In this document: one piece after another, positions 1 to 6,935 of the stretch
Position numbering within the stretch: position 1 is the stretch's first letter
Layout of the letters: each line of letters starts with the position of its first letter
DNA from: Isosphaera sp.
GTDB lineage: Bacteria > Planctomycetota > Planctomycetia > Gemmatales > Gemmataceae
Length of the DNA: 35,254 bases
Assembly (NCBI GenBank): GCA_013822345.1
Contig: PNKH01000082.1
Span: 1 to 35,254, forward strand
Direction: 5' to 3'
Notes under the pieces: generated by a model
Database searches by the model: none
Seen by the model: the letters and a program-made list of their open reading frames with translations, nothing else
Told to the model about the DNA's origin: nothing
Position numbers and translations under genes: made by a program

Positions 1-39
1 GCCGCAGCAGCCGACCCGACCAGGTTCGCACGCGACGGG

Positions 40-837
40 TCAGTAGCCGCCCCCTCCGAGGGAGGCCCCGGCCCGTGCGGCCTCTCCGCGATCGCCCAGG
101 GATTCACGGCGGCGGTACTCGTCGAGCATGGCGGCGGTCGCGGTCGCGGTCGCCCCGCACCGGGTCGCGCCGAGGTCGCGAACCCGGATGAGCCCGTCCA
201 GGTCCCGTACCCCGCCGGCCGCCTTCACCTGCACCCCAGGGCCGCACGCCGCCCGCATCAGCGCCAGATCATGCTCGGTCGCCCCCGCGTAGCCGTAGCC
301 GCCGTCCGGCTGCCTCACGAACCCGTACCCGGTGGACGTCTTCACCCAGTCCGCCCCGGCCCGCTCGCACACCTCGCACAGCTTTCGCTTGAGGTCGTCG
401 GCCCCGAGCCCGGCCCCGCCGTGCGCCAGGTAGTCGGTCTCGAAGATGACCTTCACCCTCGCCCCGTGCCGGTGCGCCTCGTCGCACACCGCCCGGACGT
501 CCCGCTCGACGTACCCCCAGTCGCCGCCCAGCGCCTTGCCCACGTTGATGACCACGTCGATCTCGGCCGCCCCGTCCCGGCAGGCCAGTTCGGTTTCGTA
601 CCGCTTGGCCTCGGTGCACGAGTTACCGTGCGGGAACCCGACCACCGCACCGACCAGCACCCCGCTCCCGGCCAGCCACCCGGCCGCCTGCCTGACGGCG
701 TACGGCTTGACGCACACGGACGCGACCCCGTACCGGGCGGCGAGTCGGCACCCCTCCTCCAACTCCCGGTCGGTCAGGGTCGGGTGCAGGAGGGAGTGGT
801 CGATCGTCTTGGCCAACTCGTCGTAGCTGTACTTCAT
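40..837 (-). CDS. deoC: Deoxyribose-phosphate aldolase
   Basis: This 265-residue protein cleaves 2-deoxyribose-5-phosphate to glyceraldehyde-3-phosphate and acetaldehyde in cytosolic deoxynucleoside catabolism. It has the class I aldolase (beta/alpha)8 signatures: Asp94 in EIDVVINVG, the Schiff-base lysine Lys166 in VKTSTGYG, and the second conserved lysine Lys205 in VKAAGGVR. Length is normal for the family (about 220-260), with a short Gly/Ala-rich tail. The ATG at 835-837 opens with the conserved MKYSYDELAKTIDHSLL, so the start is secure. Upstream on the same strand lie a broken ROK-kinase gene and a GntR-type regulator, so it was probably the last gene of a small sugar or nucleoside operon. 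Family assignment is confident; the physiological substrate could be a related deoxysugar phosphate. Confidence 0.95.
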   Translation of the reverse strand: MKYSYDELAKTIDHSLLHPTLTDRELEEGCRLAARYGVASVCVKPYAVRQAAGWLAGSGVLVGAVVGFPHGNSCTEAKRYETELACRDGAAEIDVVINVGKALGGDWGYVERDVRAVCDEAHRHGARVKVIFETDYLAHGGAGLGADDLKRKLCEVCERAGADWVKTSTGYGFVRQPDGGYGYAGATEHDLALMRAACGPGVQVKAAGGVRDLDGLIRVRDLGATRCGATATATAAMLDEYRRRESLGDRGEAARAGASLGGGGY

Positions 838-876
838 GAACGCTCCAGAAAGGGATAAGTCGACCCGGCCCGCGCG

Positions 877-1096
877 TCAGAGCGCCCCCATCACCCGGGC
901 ATGACCGCCGAGCCGGGACCGCTCCACCCGCACCCCGGCGGCGGGGAACATGCCCACCCGCCCCGCGACCGCCCGGCCCGACGGTCGCGGCGCGGTCGGC
1001 ACTGAGCGGCCGGCGACCACCTCCCCGGCTGCGGTGGCGAGCACTGCGTTGATCGACGTTAGCCAGGGTCGCGCCGGCCACCAGCGGGGTACTCAT
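877..1096 (-). pseudogene. Remnant of a ROK-family sugar kinase/repressor gene
   Basis: No intact ORF is present, but reading the minus strand gives recognisable ends of a ROK protein with the middle missing. An ATG at 1094-1096 starts MSTPLVAGATLA. One frame over, SINAVLATAAGEVVAGRSVPT resembles the usual ROK N-terminus (a Gly-rich sugar-kinase start, then dG.v....vPT). After a short junction the same frame gives VGMFPAAGVRVERSRLGGHARVMGAL and a stop at 877-879, which resembles a ROK C-terminus. About 220 nt remain of a gene that normally has about 900. I infer a large internal deletion plus a frameshift near the 5' end. The regulator upstream reads through the first part of this remnant. 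The assignment rests on pattern memory, without an alignment. Confidence 0.5.
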
Positions 1097-1886
1097 TTCG
1101 GCTCGCCCCGCTGGCCGCCGCGTCCGTCCGGAGGGCCCCACGGGCGGGGGTGGCAGACGAGATCGGCCCGAGCCGGGTGTGGAACTCGTACCGGTCGGCC
1201 CGGTACAGGGTCCGCTCCCACCACAGCCGGCGGCCGTCCGCCAGGAAACCGACGGCGGTGACCTCCAGCGCCGGGGACCGGGCCGGGACTCCGAGCTGCG
1301 CGGCCTGCTCCCGGCCGAGCGGTATCGCCCGGATGACCTCGTCGGCACCGCCGATCGCCAGCCTGTGCCGGCCCGTCCACGCCTGGTACAGCGACCCCTT
1401 CGCCTCCGCCCGGGTCAGTCCGGGGCAGAGGGCCTCGACTACGTACCGGTGCTCCAGGATCACCGGCACGCCGTCGGCCGTCCGCAGCCGGTCGAGCACC
1501 CACAGGGTGTCCGCCTCAGCCCCCAGCCCGTCCCGGGCCTCGGGCTCGACCTCGGCCGCGGGCACCCGGCCGAACGTCAGCAACTCGGTGGCCGGTACCT
1601 TCCCGGCGGCCCGGGCCTTCTCGGTGAAGCTGACCAGGGAGCGGACATCGTACGCGATGGCCCGCGGCCGGATGAACGTGCCGACCCCCTTGCGGAACTC
1701 CAGCAACCCCTCGGACACCAGGCTGGCCAGCGCCTTGTTCGCGGTCGCCCGGCTGACCCCGAACCGGTCAACGATCTGCCTCTCGGTCAGGAACTGGTCG
1801 TCGAGCTGGTAGTCGCGGTGCATCAGCGCCTTCAGCTTGGCGTTGAGCTGTTGGTACACCGGGTCGCGAACGAGGGGTGAATCCAT
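1059..1886 (-). CDS. GntR-family (HutC-type) transcriptional regulator
   Basis: A 275-residue DNA-binding regulator. Residues about 10-73 form a GntR winged helix-turn-helix: LTERQIVDRFGVSRATANKA is the HTH and EGLLEFRKGVGTFI the wing. Residues about 95-240 look like a UTRA ligand-binding domain of the HutC subfamily, with the typical VILEHRYV and ALEVTAVGFLADGRRL stretches. The start is the ATG at 1884-1886. The last 30 or so residues (after EFHTRLG) run into the decayed ROK gene and are low in complexity, so the native protein was probably shorter. It lies upstream of and codirectional with the ROK remnant and deoC, suggesting it controlled that sugar operon. A promoter with an overlapping palindrome sits just upstream (1938-1977), which suggests autoregulation. 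The ligand cannot be predicted. Confidence 0.88.
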   Translation of the reverse strand: MDSPLVRDPVYQQLNAKLKALMHRDYQLDDQFLTERQIVDRFGVSRATANKALASLVSEGLLEFRKGVGTFIRPRAIAYDVRSLVSFTEKARAAGKVPATELLTFGRVPAAEVEPEARDGLGAEADTLWVLDRLRTADGVPVILEHRYVVEALCPGLTRAEAKGSLYQAWTGRHRLAIGGADEVIRAIPLGREQAAQLGVPARSPALEVTAVGFLADGRRLWWERTLYRADRYEFHTRLGPISSATPARGALRTDAAASGASRNEYPAGGRRDPG

Positions 1887-1937
1887 AGGACGGGTTCCGG
1901 GGGTCGCGTGGCCGAGTCTAAGCGGAACCAGAGACGC

Positions 1938-1977
1938 AGTGGCTAAGCCACTATACTCGACGCGGCTTCGGAATCAA
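1938..1977 (-). promoter_or_regulatory. Promoter with overlapping palindromic operator for the GntR regulator
   Basis: On the minus strand TTGATT (1972-1977) and TATAGT (1950-1955) are separated by 16 bp, a good sigma-70-type promoter directed at the ATG at 1886. A 15-bp palindrome, AGTGGCTAAGCCACT (1938-1952; 7-bp arms around a central A), overlaps the -10 and covers the predicted start point. A symmetrical site there is where a GntR-type autorepressor would bind. That the GntR protein binds it is inferred. Confidence 0.6.
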
Positions 1978-2012
1978 CTCATCGGTCTCCTCGGAGGAAC
2001 CCCACGGGGTGT

Positions 2013-2310
2013 AACTCTCGACCCGATTCACGGCATTTGGTGGCCGTGCGGATGCGGCGGGATCACCCGACGTGGGAGGCCGTGTTGATCCGGGTGCTAC
2101 CGAGCGACCAGTGCCCGGATCAAACGTGGTCGTCCGAGCGGGCCATCCAGCGGTGGCTGAAGGCGGCCGGACTCGCCCCCGCCTCGCTGGGTCATCGGCC
2201 GGCGGGGTGCCACGGGCGACCGCCCCGCATCACACCTGGCAGGTGGACGCGGCTGAGGGGATGCGGGTCGCCGACGAGTCCGGGGTGAGCTAGCTGGTAG
2301 TCGTGCTCTC
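2013..2310 (+). pseudogene. Fragment of a winged-helix/DDE transposase
   Basis: The plus strand carries a broken piece of an insertion-sequence transposase. In one frame RMRRDHPTWEAVLIRVL and SERAIQRWLKAAGLAP form the end of an N-terminal helix-turn-helix (DNA-end binding) domain. After a frameshift near 2205 a second frame gives [21 protein letters not shown], which resembles the start of the DDE catalytic core with its first Asp. A TAG where TGG would be expected follows (2292-2294), then LVVV. The rest of the catalytic core is absent and no terminal inverted repeats are evident. The fragment ends within the truncated DUF1348 gene on the other strand, so this element or its loss probably removed that gene's 3' half. 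Confidence 0.6.
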
Positions 2311-2518
2311 GCTCCCACTTGCCGGCGAGGAACGCCCGGATGGCGTCGCGGCCGGTGACGAACTCGCTCCGGTTCCGCCACACCGAGTCCTCGGTGTAGG
2401 CCAGGCTGACCCGGTGCGGGTCGCGGCTGTTCCAGGCGTCCTCGGCCAGCCGCACCTTGCGGAGGTCGGTTTCGAGGCTGAACGGCGGGGCGATCACGGG
2501 CGGTGCGGTCGGGGTCAT
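2192..2518 (-). pseudogene. Truncated DUF1348 (NTF2-like/SnoaL fold) protein
   Basis: From the ATG at 2516-2518 the first 65 or so residues match my knowledge of the DUF1348 family: [37 protein letters not shown] and [16 protein letters not shown]. Family members are about 150 residues and adopt an NTF2-like cone fold of unknown function. Here the match stops at about 2300, where the sequence becomes the transposase fragment of the opposite strand, and the ORF runs on with unrelated residues to 2192. The conserved C-terminal half (strands with the Trp-rich motif) is missing. I read it as a gene disrupted by an insertion sequence and non-functional. Confidence 0.6.
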
Positions 2519-2561
2519 GGCGGTCTCCGTTGTTCGGGCGTGGCCCCTCACCGGCCCCGCG

Positions 2562-2850
2562 GGCATCACCGCCGAAGGCGGTCGATTGGCCATCGAGCTT
2601 CCGAACGCGCGCGGCCGCACCGCTCCGCCAGCCCCCGTTCGTCGCCCCCGACCGAGTGCTGACCGATGCCGAGGTGCGGAAAATGGAGGCGGACAACATC
2701 CGGGCGGCGCTGAAACAGGCGAACGGCAAAGCGTCCGGCCCCGGCGGGGCGGCCGAGTTGCTCCACCTCCGGCCCACGACGCTCGCTTCTCGCATCAAGT
2801 CACTGGGCCTCGGCGACCGTCGCGCCACCGACGGACAAGACGGCTCGTGA
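2562..2850 (+). pseudogene. C-terminal remnant of a sigma-54-dependent activator (Fis-type HTH)
   Basis: Two overlapping frames on the plus strand give the tail of an NtrC/FhlA-type enhancer-binding protein. [16 protein letters not shown] in the first frame resembles the linker after the AAA+ domain. In the second frame [20 protein letters not shown], then [19 protein letters not shown], is a typical Fis-type DNA-binding domain ending at the TGA at 2848-2850. The AAA+ domain with its GAFTGA and Walker motifs is absent. A frameshift lies near 2625. It stands head-to-head with the truncated DUF1348 gene. It is almost certainly non-functional, although the second-frame ORF could in principle encode a small HTH peptide. 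Confidence 0.6.
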
Positions 2851-3471
2851 GCCGGTCACACAATGAGGGGTGAGGATTTCTCTTGTTCCACGACAACGGA
2901 AAGCAAGCCTTGCCCGCAGGGCTATGGCCGGGCGTTCGCCACCCGAACCCTTGTGTGGAACCGGGTTTCTATTTTCGATCGGCATCGCGGCCATTTCCAA
3001 CTGGAGAGCGTAAGGCGGGATATCCCTGCCAAATCCCTTCCAACAACCCTTCAGCCTCGACACGTGCCACCAGGATCCGATTGACGCAAACGCAGTTCAA
3101 GAGCAGAGATGTGACAGATGGGCGGATGCAACTCCTACTTTACTTGCCGATTCAGAGAAACAACTACTTGCCAATGCAGAAGCGCCTTCCGCCCGTCACG
3201 GCTGGCACGGGTGGCACGTTTTCCAGGCGTTTTCGGGGGGTGTCGCGATCCAGTCGCGTGCCCGGAAGGCCGTTTTTGACACCGTTGCACGCCTTTCCGT
3301 GCGGATTCCGTGCGGACGATTTTGCCTCTCTTCGGCGAGCCTACCCGACCCCTCGAGAGCTTGGCACCCTCGGTGGTGTCCACACAGATGAGTTACAGCG
3401 AGCGGACCTCGGCGAGAAGTGGTGTGCCCCGGCGGCTCGACAGCGGGCACTGCCTTCGGTACGACGGAACA
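2851..3471. other. Intergenic stretch without a supported gene
   Basis: About 620 bp with visibly lower GC than its surroundings at 2860-3200. ORFs on both strands lack any recognisable protein pattern. A TTGACA hexamer occurs near 3275, but no convincing -10 follows at 16-18 bp. The HNH reading frame remains open back to 3310, so part of this segment could be coding if translation starts upstream. I see no RNA gene or obvious repeat. Confidence 0.5.
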
Positions 3472-4200
3472 ATGCAGCCACCGACCGCACCGGGTTCGGG
3501 TTTTGGTTCGAGGCAGGGGATGGGAAAGCGCCAGTTCAGCGATGAAGAGCGGTACGCCGTGTACACCGTACACGCCGAGAAGTGCTACCTGTGCGGCGTG
3601 CCGGTCGACCTGCTCAGCATGGAGGTCGATCACGTCATCCCCGAGGCCCTGCTGGACGACCCGCCGAAACTCGCGGAGGTCCTCGCGGGGTTCGGCCTGT
3701 CCCCGGGTTTCGACCTCCAGTCGTTCGCCAACTGGATGCCCGCCTGCGGGCCGTGCAACGGCCGGAAGCGGAGCCGGGTGTTTGACCCGACCCCGCGTAT
3801 CCAACTCGAACTTCAGATCGCGGCCGAGAAGGCCCCGAAGGCGGCCGCCCTCGCGGCAGAGGTGGTCACCAGCCAGAAGCTCACGAAGTCCTGGAATGCC
3901 ATCAAGCGGGCGGCCGCCGGGGGTTATCTGCGAGAGGACCTCCGCGCCGCGATCTGCGAGTTCGCCTCGCAGACCGCGCCCCACCGGGAGCCGGAGGTCG
4001 CCGCACGGCCGATGCGGCTCACCCCGCTCATCGAGGTGATCAGCGAGGCGGGCGGCATCCGACTGGTCAGGGGCCCATACGGGGTTGGGGGCGGGCCCGT
4101 CGGCCCGGACGTCCACGGGAGCTTTCGCTGCTCGACCTGTGGTCACACGGCGTGGAACGGCGCGCGGTGTGTGGTGTGCGGTCAGATGGACGACGACTGA
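3472..4200 (+). CDS. HNH endonuclease with C-terminal zinc ribbon
   Basis: A predicted nuclease of 242 residues. Cys38-x2-Cys41 (CYLCG), Asp53-His54 in EVDHVIPEAL, and Cys92-x2-Cys95-Asn96 in NWMPACGPCNGRK form a complete zinc-stabilised HNH (beta-beta-alpha metal) motif. A second CxxC pair set near the C-terminus (CSTCGHTAWNGARCVVCG) is a small zinc ribbon, probably for DNA or protein binding. The frame is open from 3310. I chose the ATG at 3472 because upstream residues look non-coding, but the ATG at 3520, just before the conserved region (MGKRQFSDEERYAVYTVHAEKC), is equally possible. It converges on the DUF932/methyltransferase module and may belong to it. HNH proteins of this kind occur in mobile elements and restriction systems; the target is unknown. 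Confidence 0.8.
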   Translation: MQPPTAPGSGFGSRQGMGKRQFSDEERYAVYTVHAEKCYLCGVPVDLLSMEVDHVIPEALLDDPPKLAEVLAGFGLSPGFDLQSFANWMPACGPCNGRKRSRVFDPTPRIQLELQIAAEKAPKAAALAAEVVTSQKLTKSWNAIKRAAAGGYLREDLRAAICEFASQTAPHREPEVAARPMRLTPLIEVISEAGGIRLVRGPYGVGGGPVGPDVHGSFRCSTCGHTAWNGARCVVCGQMDDD

Positions 4201-4324
4201 ATCGCCGGACGGTCGCACTGCCCGTCAGACAGGAGCGGAAATGGGGGAGAGGTCGGGGTCGCACGGGGCACCTCGGGAAAAAACCTCTCCGGTCGTTGCT
4301 CGGGCTGCTCGGCCGGGGATCGCG

Positions 4325-4684
4325 CTAGATCGGGATCTCCTCCTCGGCCGTCACGTCGGCGGTGGCGGCGGGCTGGGTGCCGTTCTGCTGGGCGATCCAC
4401 AGGAACGCCTGCCGGCACACCTCGGCCACGACCAGCAGGTCGTCCTTGCCGAAGTTCGTCGCCTGCCGCCACTCGTCCCCGACCTTGTAGGTGCGGCTGA
4501 CGGTGACCGAGTACCAGACCCCCTGCACCTCGTGGTGGTTCCGCCAGCAGGCCGCCTTGATCCGGCCGACCCGGCAGACGTAGGCCGGCGGCTCGCGGTC
4601 GCCCTTCGGCTCGGCCTCGGGCTTCGGCTGCGGCTGCGGCGCGGCCTTCGGGGCGGGCTTGGCAGCGGTGTTCGTCTTGACCAT
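4325..4684 (-). CDS. Small conserved hypothetical protein with Ala/Pro/Lys-rich N-terminus
   Basis: A 119-residue protein. The first 35 residues are a disordered Lys/Pro/Ala/Gln-rich tail (KPAPKAAPQPQPKPEAEPKG). Residues about 38-100 look folded: VGRIKAACWRN, a beta-strand pair around VWYSVTVSRTYKVGDEW, and a helix KDDLLVVAEVCRQAFLWIAQQ. I recall proteins of this kind next to DUF932 genes in planctomycete accessory regions, but no function is known to me. A role as a small nucleic-acid-binding partner is a guess from the basic tail. The start is the ATG at 4682-4684. It is followed upstream, 116 bp away and codirectional, by the DUF932 gene, with which it is probably cotranscribed. Confidence 0.75.
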   Translation of the reverse strand: MVKTNTAAKPAPKAAPQPQPKPEAEPKGDREPPAYVCRVGRIKAACWRNHHEVQGVWYSVTVSRTYKVGDEWRQATNFGKDDLLVVAEVCRQAFLWIAQQNGTQPAATADVTAEEEIPI

Positions 4685-4800
4685 CGGACTACCCTCTCTT
4701 TCGTGGGAACGGGGAAGGGAACGGAAGGAGCGGGCGGGCCTCATGCCCGCGCCGCCCTGGACTCGGTGCGGCCTCGTCCGTGCGGCCGCTGAGACGGCGG

Positions 4801-5865
4801 CTACGCGGCCAGGAGCGCGATCCGGTCGGAGGCGTCGGCCACGAGCTTCAGGAGCGAGGCGGCGCGGATGTCGGCCTCGGTGCGGTCGCCGGCGAACCGG
4901 GCCTCCCGGTTCATCTGGGTCAGGGCGTCCACCAGGGCGAAGATGGTGAACCGCTTCCCCTGCTGGTGGCACTGCTCGCACGCGAGCCGGCCGAGGCCCT
5001 GCGGGATGCCGTGCCGGGTGAGGGCCTTCAAGGCCTCCTCGGCGTCCGACCCCAGTTCCGTCCGGACCGCCTTCCGGAGCACCTTGACGAAGGTGTCCTT
5101 CCGCTCGTCCCGCTTCCGGGCGAGGGCGGCTACGAGCTTCCGGATGGTTGGGACGGCCTCGTCCACCCGGCCCGTGTGCGTCCAGGTGGCCTCCTCGATC
5201 TCGGTCGCGTCCCACACGATGTGGTTCTGGCAGACCTGCTGGAACCAGAACGTCTGGACGCCGACCGAGCGGCGGCCGACCTCCGAGTTCCAGACGAAGA
5301 AGCCGGGGGCGAACGCCTCGCCGTCCACCTCGCACCACCCGTCCGGGTCGATGAGGAAGGCGAACAGGTCCTGCTCCCCGAGGTACAGGCCGGTCGCGCC
5401 GTTGAACCCCTTGGGCGGGGCGGCGAAGGTGCCGGCCGCGGCGTCGGCCACGGCGTCCACCAGGTCGGCGTTCCAGAGCCGGCTGTAGTTGGTGCCGTGG
5501 ACCGCCCGGACGGCACCCCCGGCGGTGAGGAGCTGGGTCGGCTTCTTGCCGACCGGGAGCGTCTCGGCCAGGGCGGTGGCGGCCGTCTCGGGGGTGAGCT
5601 TGTTGACGGTCTCCTTGCTCACCTGGGCCATCTTGCAGAGCTGGGTGAAGCTCCAGTCGTTGAGCGCGAACCGCTCGCCCCCCTCGACCTCGAGCCCGAC
5701 GCCCCCCTCGAGGGGGACGGGGGTGATGGTCTGGGGGAGCTGCCAGCGGTCGCGGCTCCGGTTCCTCTGCTCCCAGCACCGGTCGAGCAGCGTGCCGAAG
5801 TCCGGCACGGACTCGTCCGGGGTGCGGGCGAAGAGTTGGCGGGAGGCCTTGGTCAGAACTGCCAC
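4801..5865 (-). CDS. DUF932 domain protein
   Basis: A protein of about 354 residues with the DUF932 layout common in phages, plasmids and integrative elements. It contains the N-terminal FALNDWSFTQLCKMAQVSKE block, the central AVHGTNYSRLWNADLVDAV block, GEAFAPGFFVWNSEVGRRSV, and the later TFWFQQVCQNHIVWD segment. The function of DUF932 is not established; some members are linked to single-strand DNA metabolism or plasmid maintenance. I place the start at the GTG at 5863-5865 (VAVLTKASRQLF) because an AGAGGG sits about eight bases upstream; an upstream start at 5934 would add residues that look non-native. It lies downstream of the methyltransferase-helicase block on the same strand, separated by a dispersed repeat element. 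Confidence 0.8.
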   Translation of the reverse strand: MAVLTKASRQLFARTPDESVPDFGTLLDRCWEQRNRSRDRWQLPQTITPVPLEGGVGLEVEGGERFALNDWSFTQLCKMAQVSKETVNKLTPETAATALAETLPVGKKPTQLLTAGGAVRAVHGTNYSRLWNADLVDAVADAAAGTFAAPPKGFNGATGLYLGEQDLFAFLIDPDGWCEVDGEAFAPGFFVWNSEVGRRSVGVQTFWFQQVCQNHIVWDATEIEEATWTHTGRVDEAVPTIRKLVAALARKRDERKDTFVKVLRKAVRTELGSDAEEALKALTRHGIPQGLGRLACEQCHQQGKRFTIFALVDALTQMNREARFAGDRTEADIRAASLLKLVADASDRIALLAA

Positions 5866-5956
5866 GGGAAAGCCCTCTGCGGGGTGCAGAGGGATAGGGC
5901 ACGAAAACCTCTTCGTGCGACTCCTACCCCTCAAGGGCGTTGAGGGGTGGAACGGT

Positions 5957-6032
5957 GTTTGATTTCTCGTCTACCCGCGGCCAGGGTGCCAGCTCCGGCG
6001 GCGCTAAGCCAGCTGGGCGACGACATTTTTTT
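5957..6032 (+). repeat. Dispersed repeat, copy A (direct repeat of 12554-12627)
   Basis: About 76 bp closely matching 12554-12627 in the same orientation. Both start GTTTGATT, contain CAGGGTGCCAGCTCC, then an identical 21-nt block starting GCGCTAAGCC and ending CTGGGCGAC, and finish in a run of 7-8 T. The CCAGCT and AGCTGG segments can pair across the GCTAA region, giving a hairpin followed by the T-run, so a terminator or structured RNA is possible. The two copies bracket the methyltransferase/helicase block. Confidence 0.75.
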
Positions 6033-6116
6033 GGTGCCCAAGGCGGGGGTGGTGGCCGGCCGGCGGGCGGCGTACCCCGCGCTGCGGCCGGTCGGGGTCG
6101 GGACATCAGTCCACCA

Positions 6117-6935
6117 TCAGCCCTCGTCCAGCCGCCGGGCGGCGGCCTCGCAGTACCGCCCCTCGGCCTCGACACCGATCGCCCGGCGGCCGAGCCGGCG
6201 GGCGGCGAGGAGTGTGGTCCCGCTCCCGGCGTACGGGTCGACGACCAGGTCGAGCGGGTCGGTGTAGGTCCGGACGAGGTACTCCATGAGGCCGAGCGGC
6301 TTCTGGGTCGGGTGGCGGGAGTCCTGCTGCCGGAGGCTCGGCACGTCGATGACGCTCCCCGGATACCGGGCGGCGCGGGTCTCGTTCGGCTGGTAGGTGG
6401 CCCGTCCGAACGTGCCGTACCGGGTGTCCGCCCGCGGCCGCTGGGTGCGGCTCCGGTAAGCCGACCCGGGGACGAGCACCGGCCGGTACTTGTACCGCCG
6501 GGGGGCGAAGACGAGCACCGACTCGTGCTTCTTCATAGGCTGGTAGCGGGCCCCGCCGAAGTTCGCCGCCCGGGACTTCCGCCAGATCCACTCGTGCCGG
6601 AACCACCCGAGGTTGCTCGTCACGGCGGCGGCCGTGAACGGCTGGCTGGCGGTGAGGGCGACCGACCCGGCCGGCGCGAGCAGCCGGGCGCAGGCCCGCC
6701 AGAACGCCGGCAGGTCGGGGGGCGTGTCCCACGGCCGGGCGGTCGCCCCGTAGGGCGGGTCGGTGAGGACGAGGTCGACGCTCCCCGGCTCGAGTGCGGG
6801 GAGGACGTCCCGGCAGTCGCCGTGGTAGAGGACGACCCCGCCCCGCTCGTAGAAGGGCGGCGGTCGCCGCGCGGGTGGGGGAACCTCGACGCCCGCGGCC
6901 GCCCTCCCGGCTCGCCGTTCCCCGGACCCCGTCAC
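6117..6935 (-). CDS. DNA (N4/N6) methyltransferase, beta class
   Basis: A protein of about 272 residues that would transfer a methyl group from S-adenosylmethionine to an exocyclic amino group of adenine or cytosine. The catalytic motif DPPYGAT (about residues 58-64) precedes the SAM-binding motif DPYAGSGTTLLAA (about 231-243), which is the beta-class order. HPTQKPLGLMEYLVRTYT just before the SAM motif is also typical. The segment between holds the predicted target-recognition region (WIWRKSRAANFGGARYQP, KKHESVLVF). The GTG at 6933-6935 overlaps the TGA of the helicase gene (GTGA), implying translational coupling. No cognate restriction enzyme is adjacent except possibly the HNH protein 2 kb away, so it may be an orphan or anti-restriction methylase. 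The recognition sequence is not predictable. Confidence 0.88.
   Translation of the reverse strand: MTGSGERRAGRAAAGVEVPPPARRPPPFYERGGVVLYHGDCRDVLPALEPGSVDLVLTDPPYGATARPWDTPPDLPAFWRACARLLAPAGSVALTASQPFTAAAVTSNLGWFRHEWIWRKSRAANFGGARYQPMKKHESVLVFAPRRYKYRPVLVPGSAYRSRTQRPRADTRYGTFGRATYQPNETRAARYPGSVIDVPSLRQQDSRHPTQKPLGLMEYLVRTYTDPLDLVVDPYAGSGTTLLAARRLGRRAIGVEAEGRYCEAAARRLDEG

Noticed and set aside
3260-3300. TTGACA near 3275 as a promoter for the HNH gene
   Set aside because: No acceptable -10 hexamer lies 15-19 bp downstream.
4325-5902. A 525-codon minus-strand frame spanning the small hypothetical and DUF932 genes
   Set aside because: Only its last 119 codons look native; the remainder is an out-of-frame shadow of the DUF932 gene.
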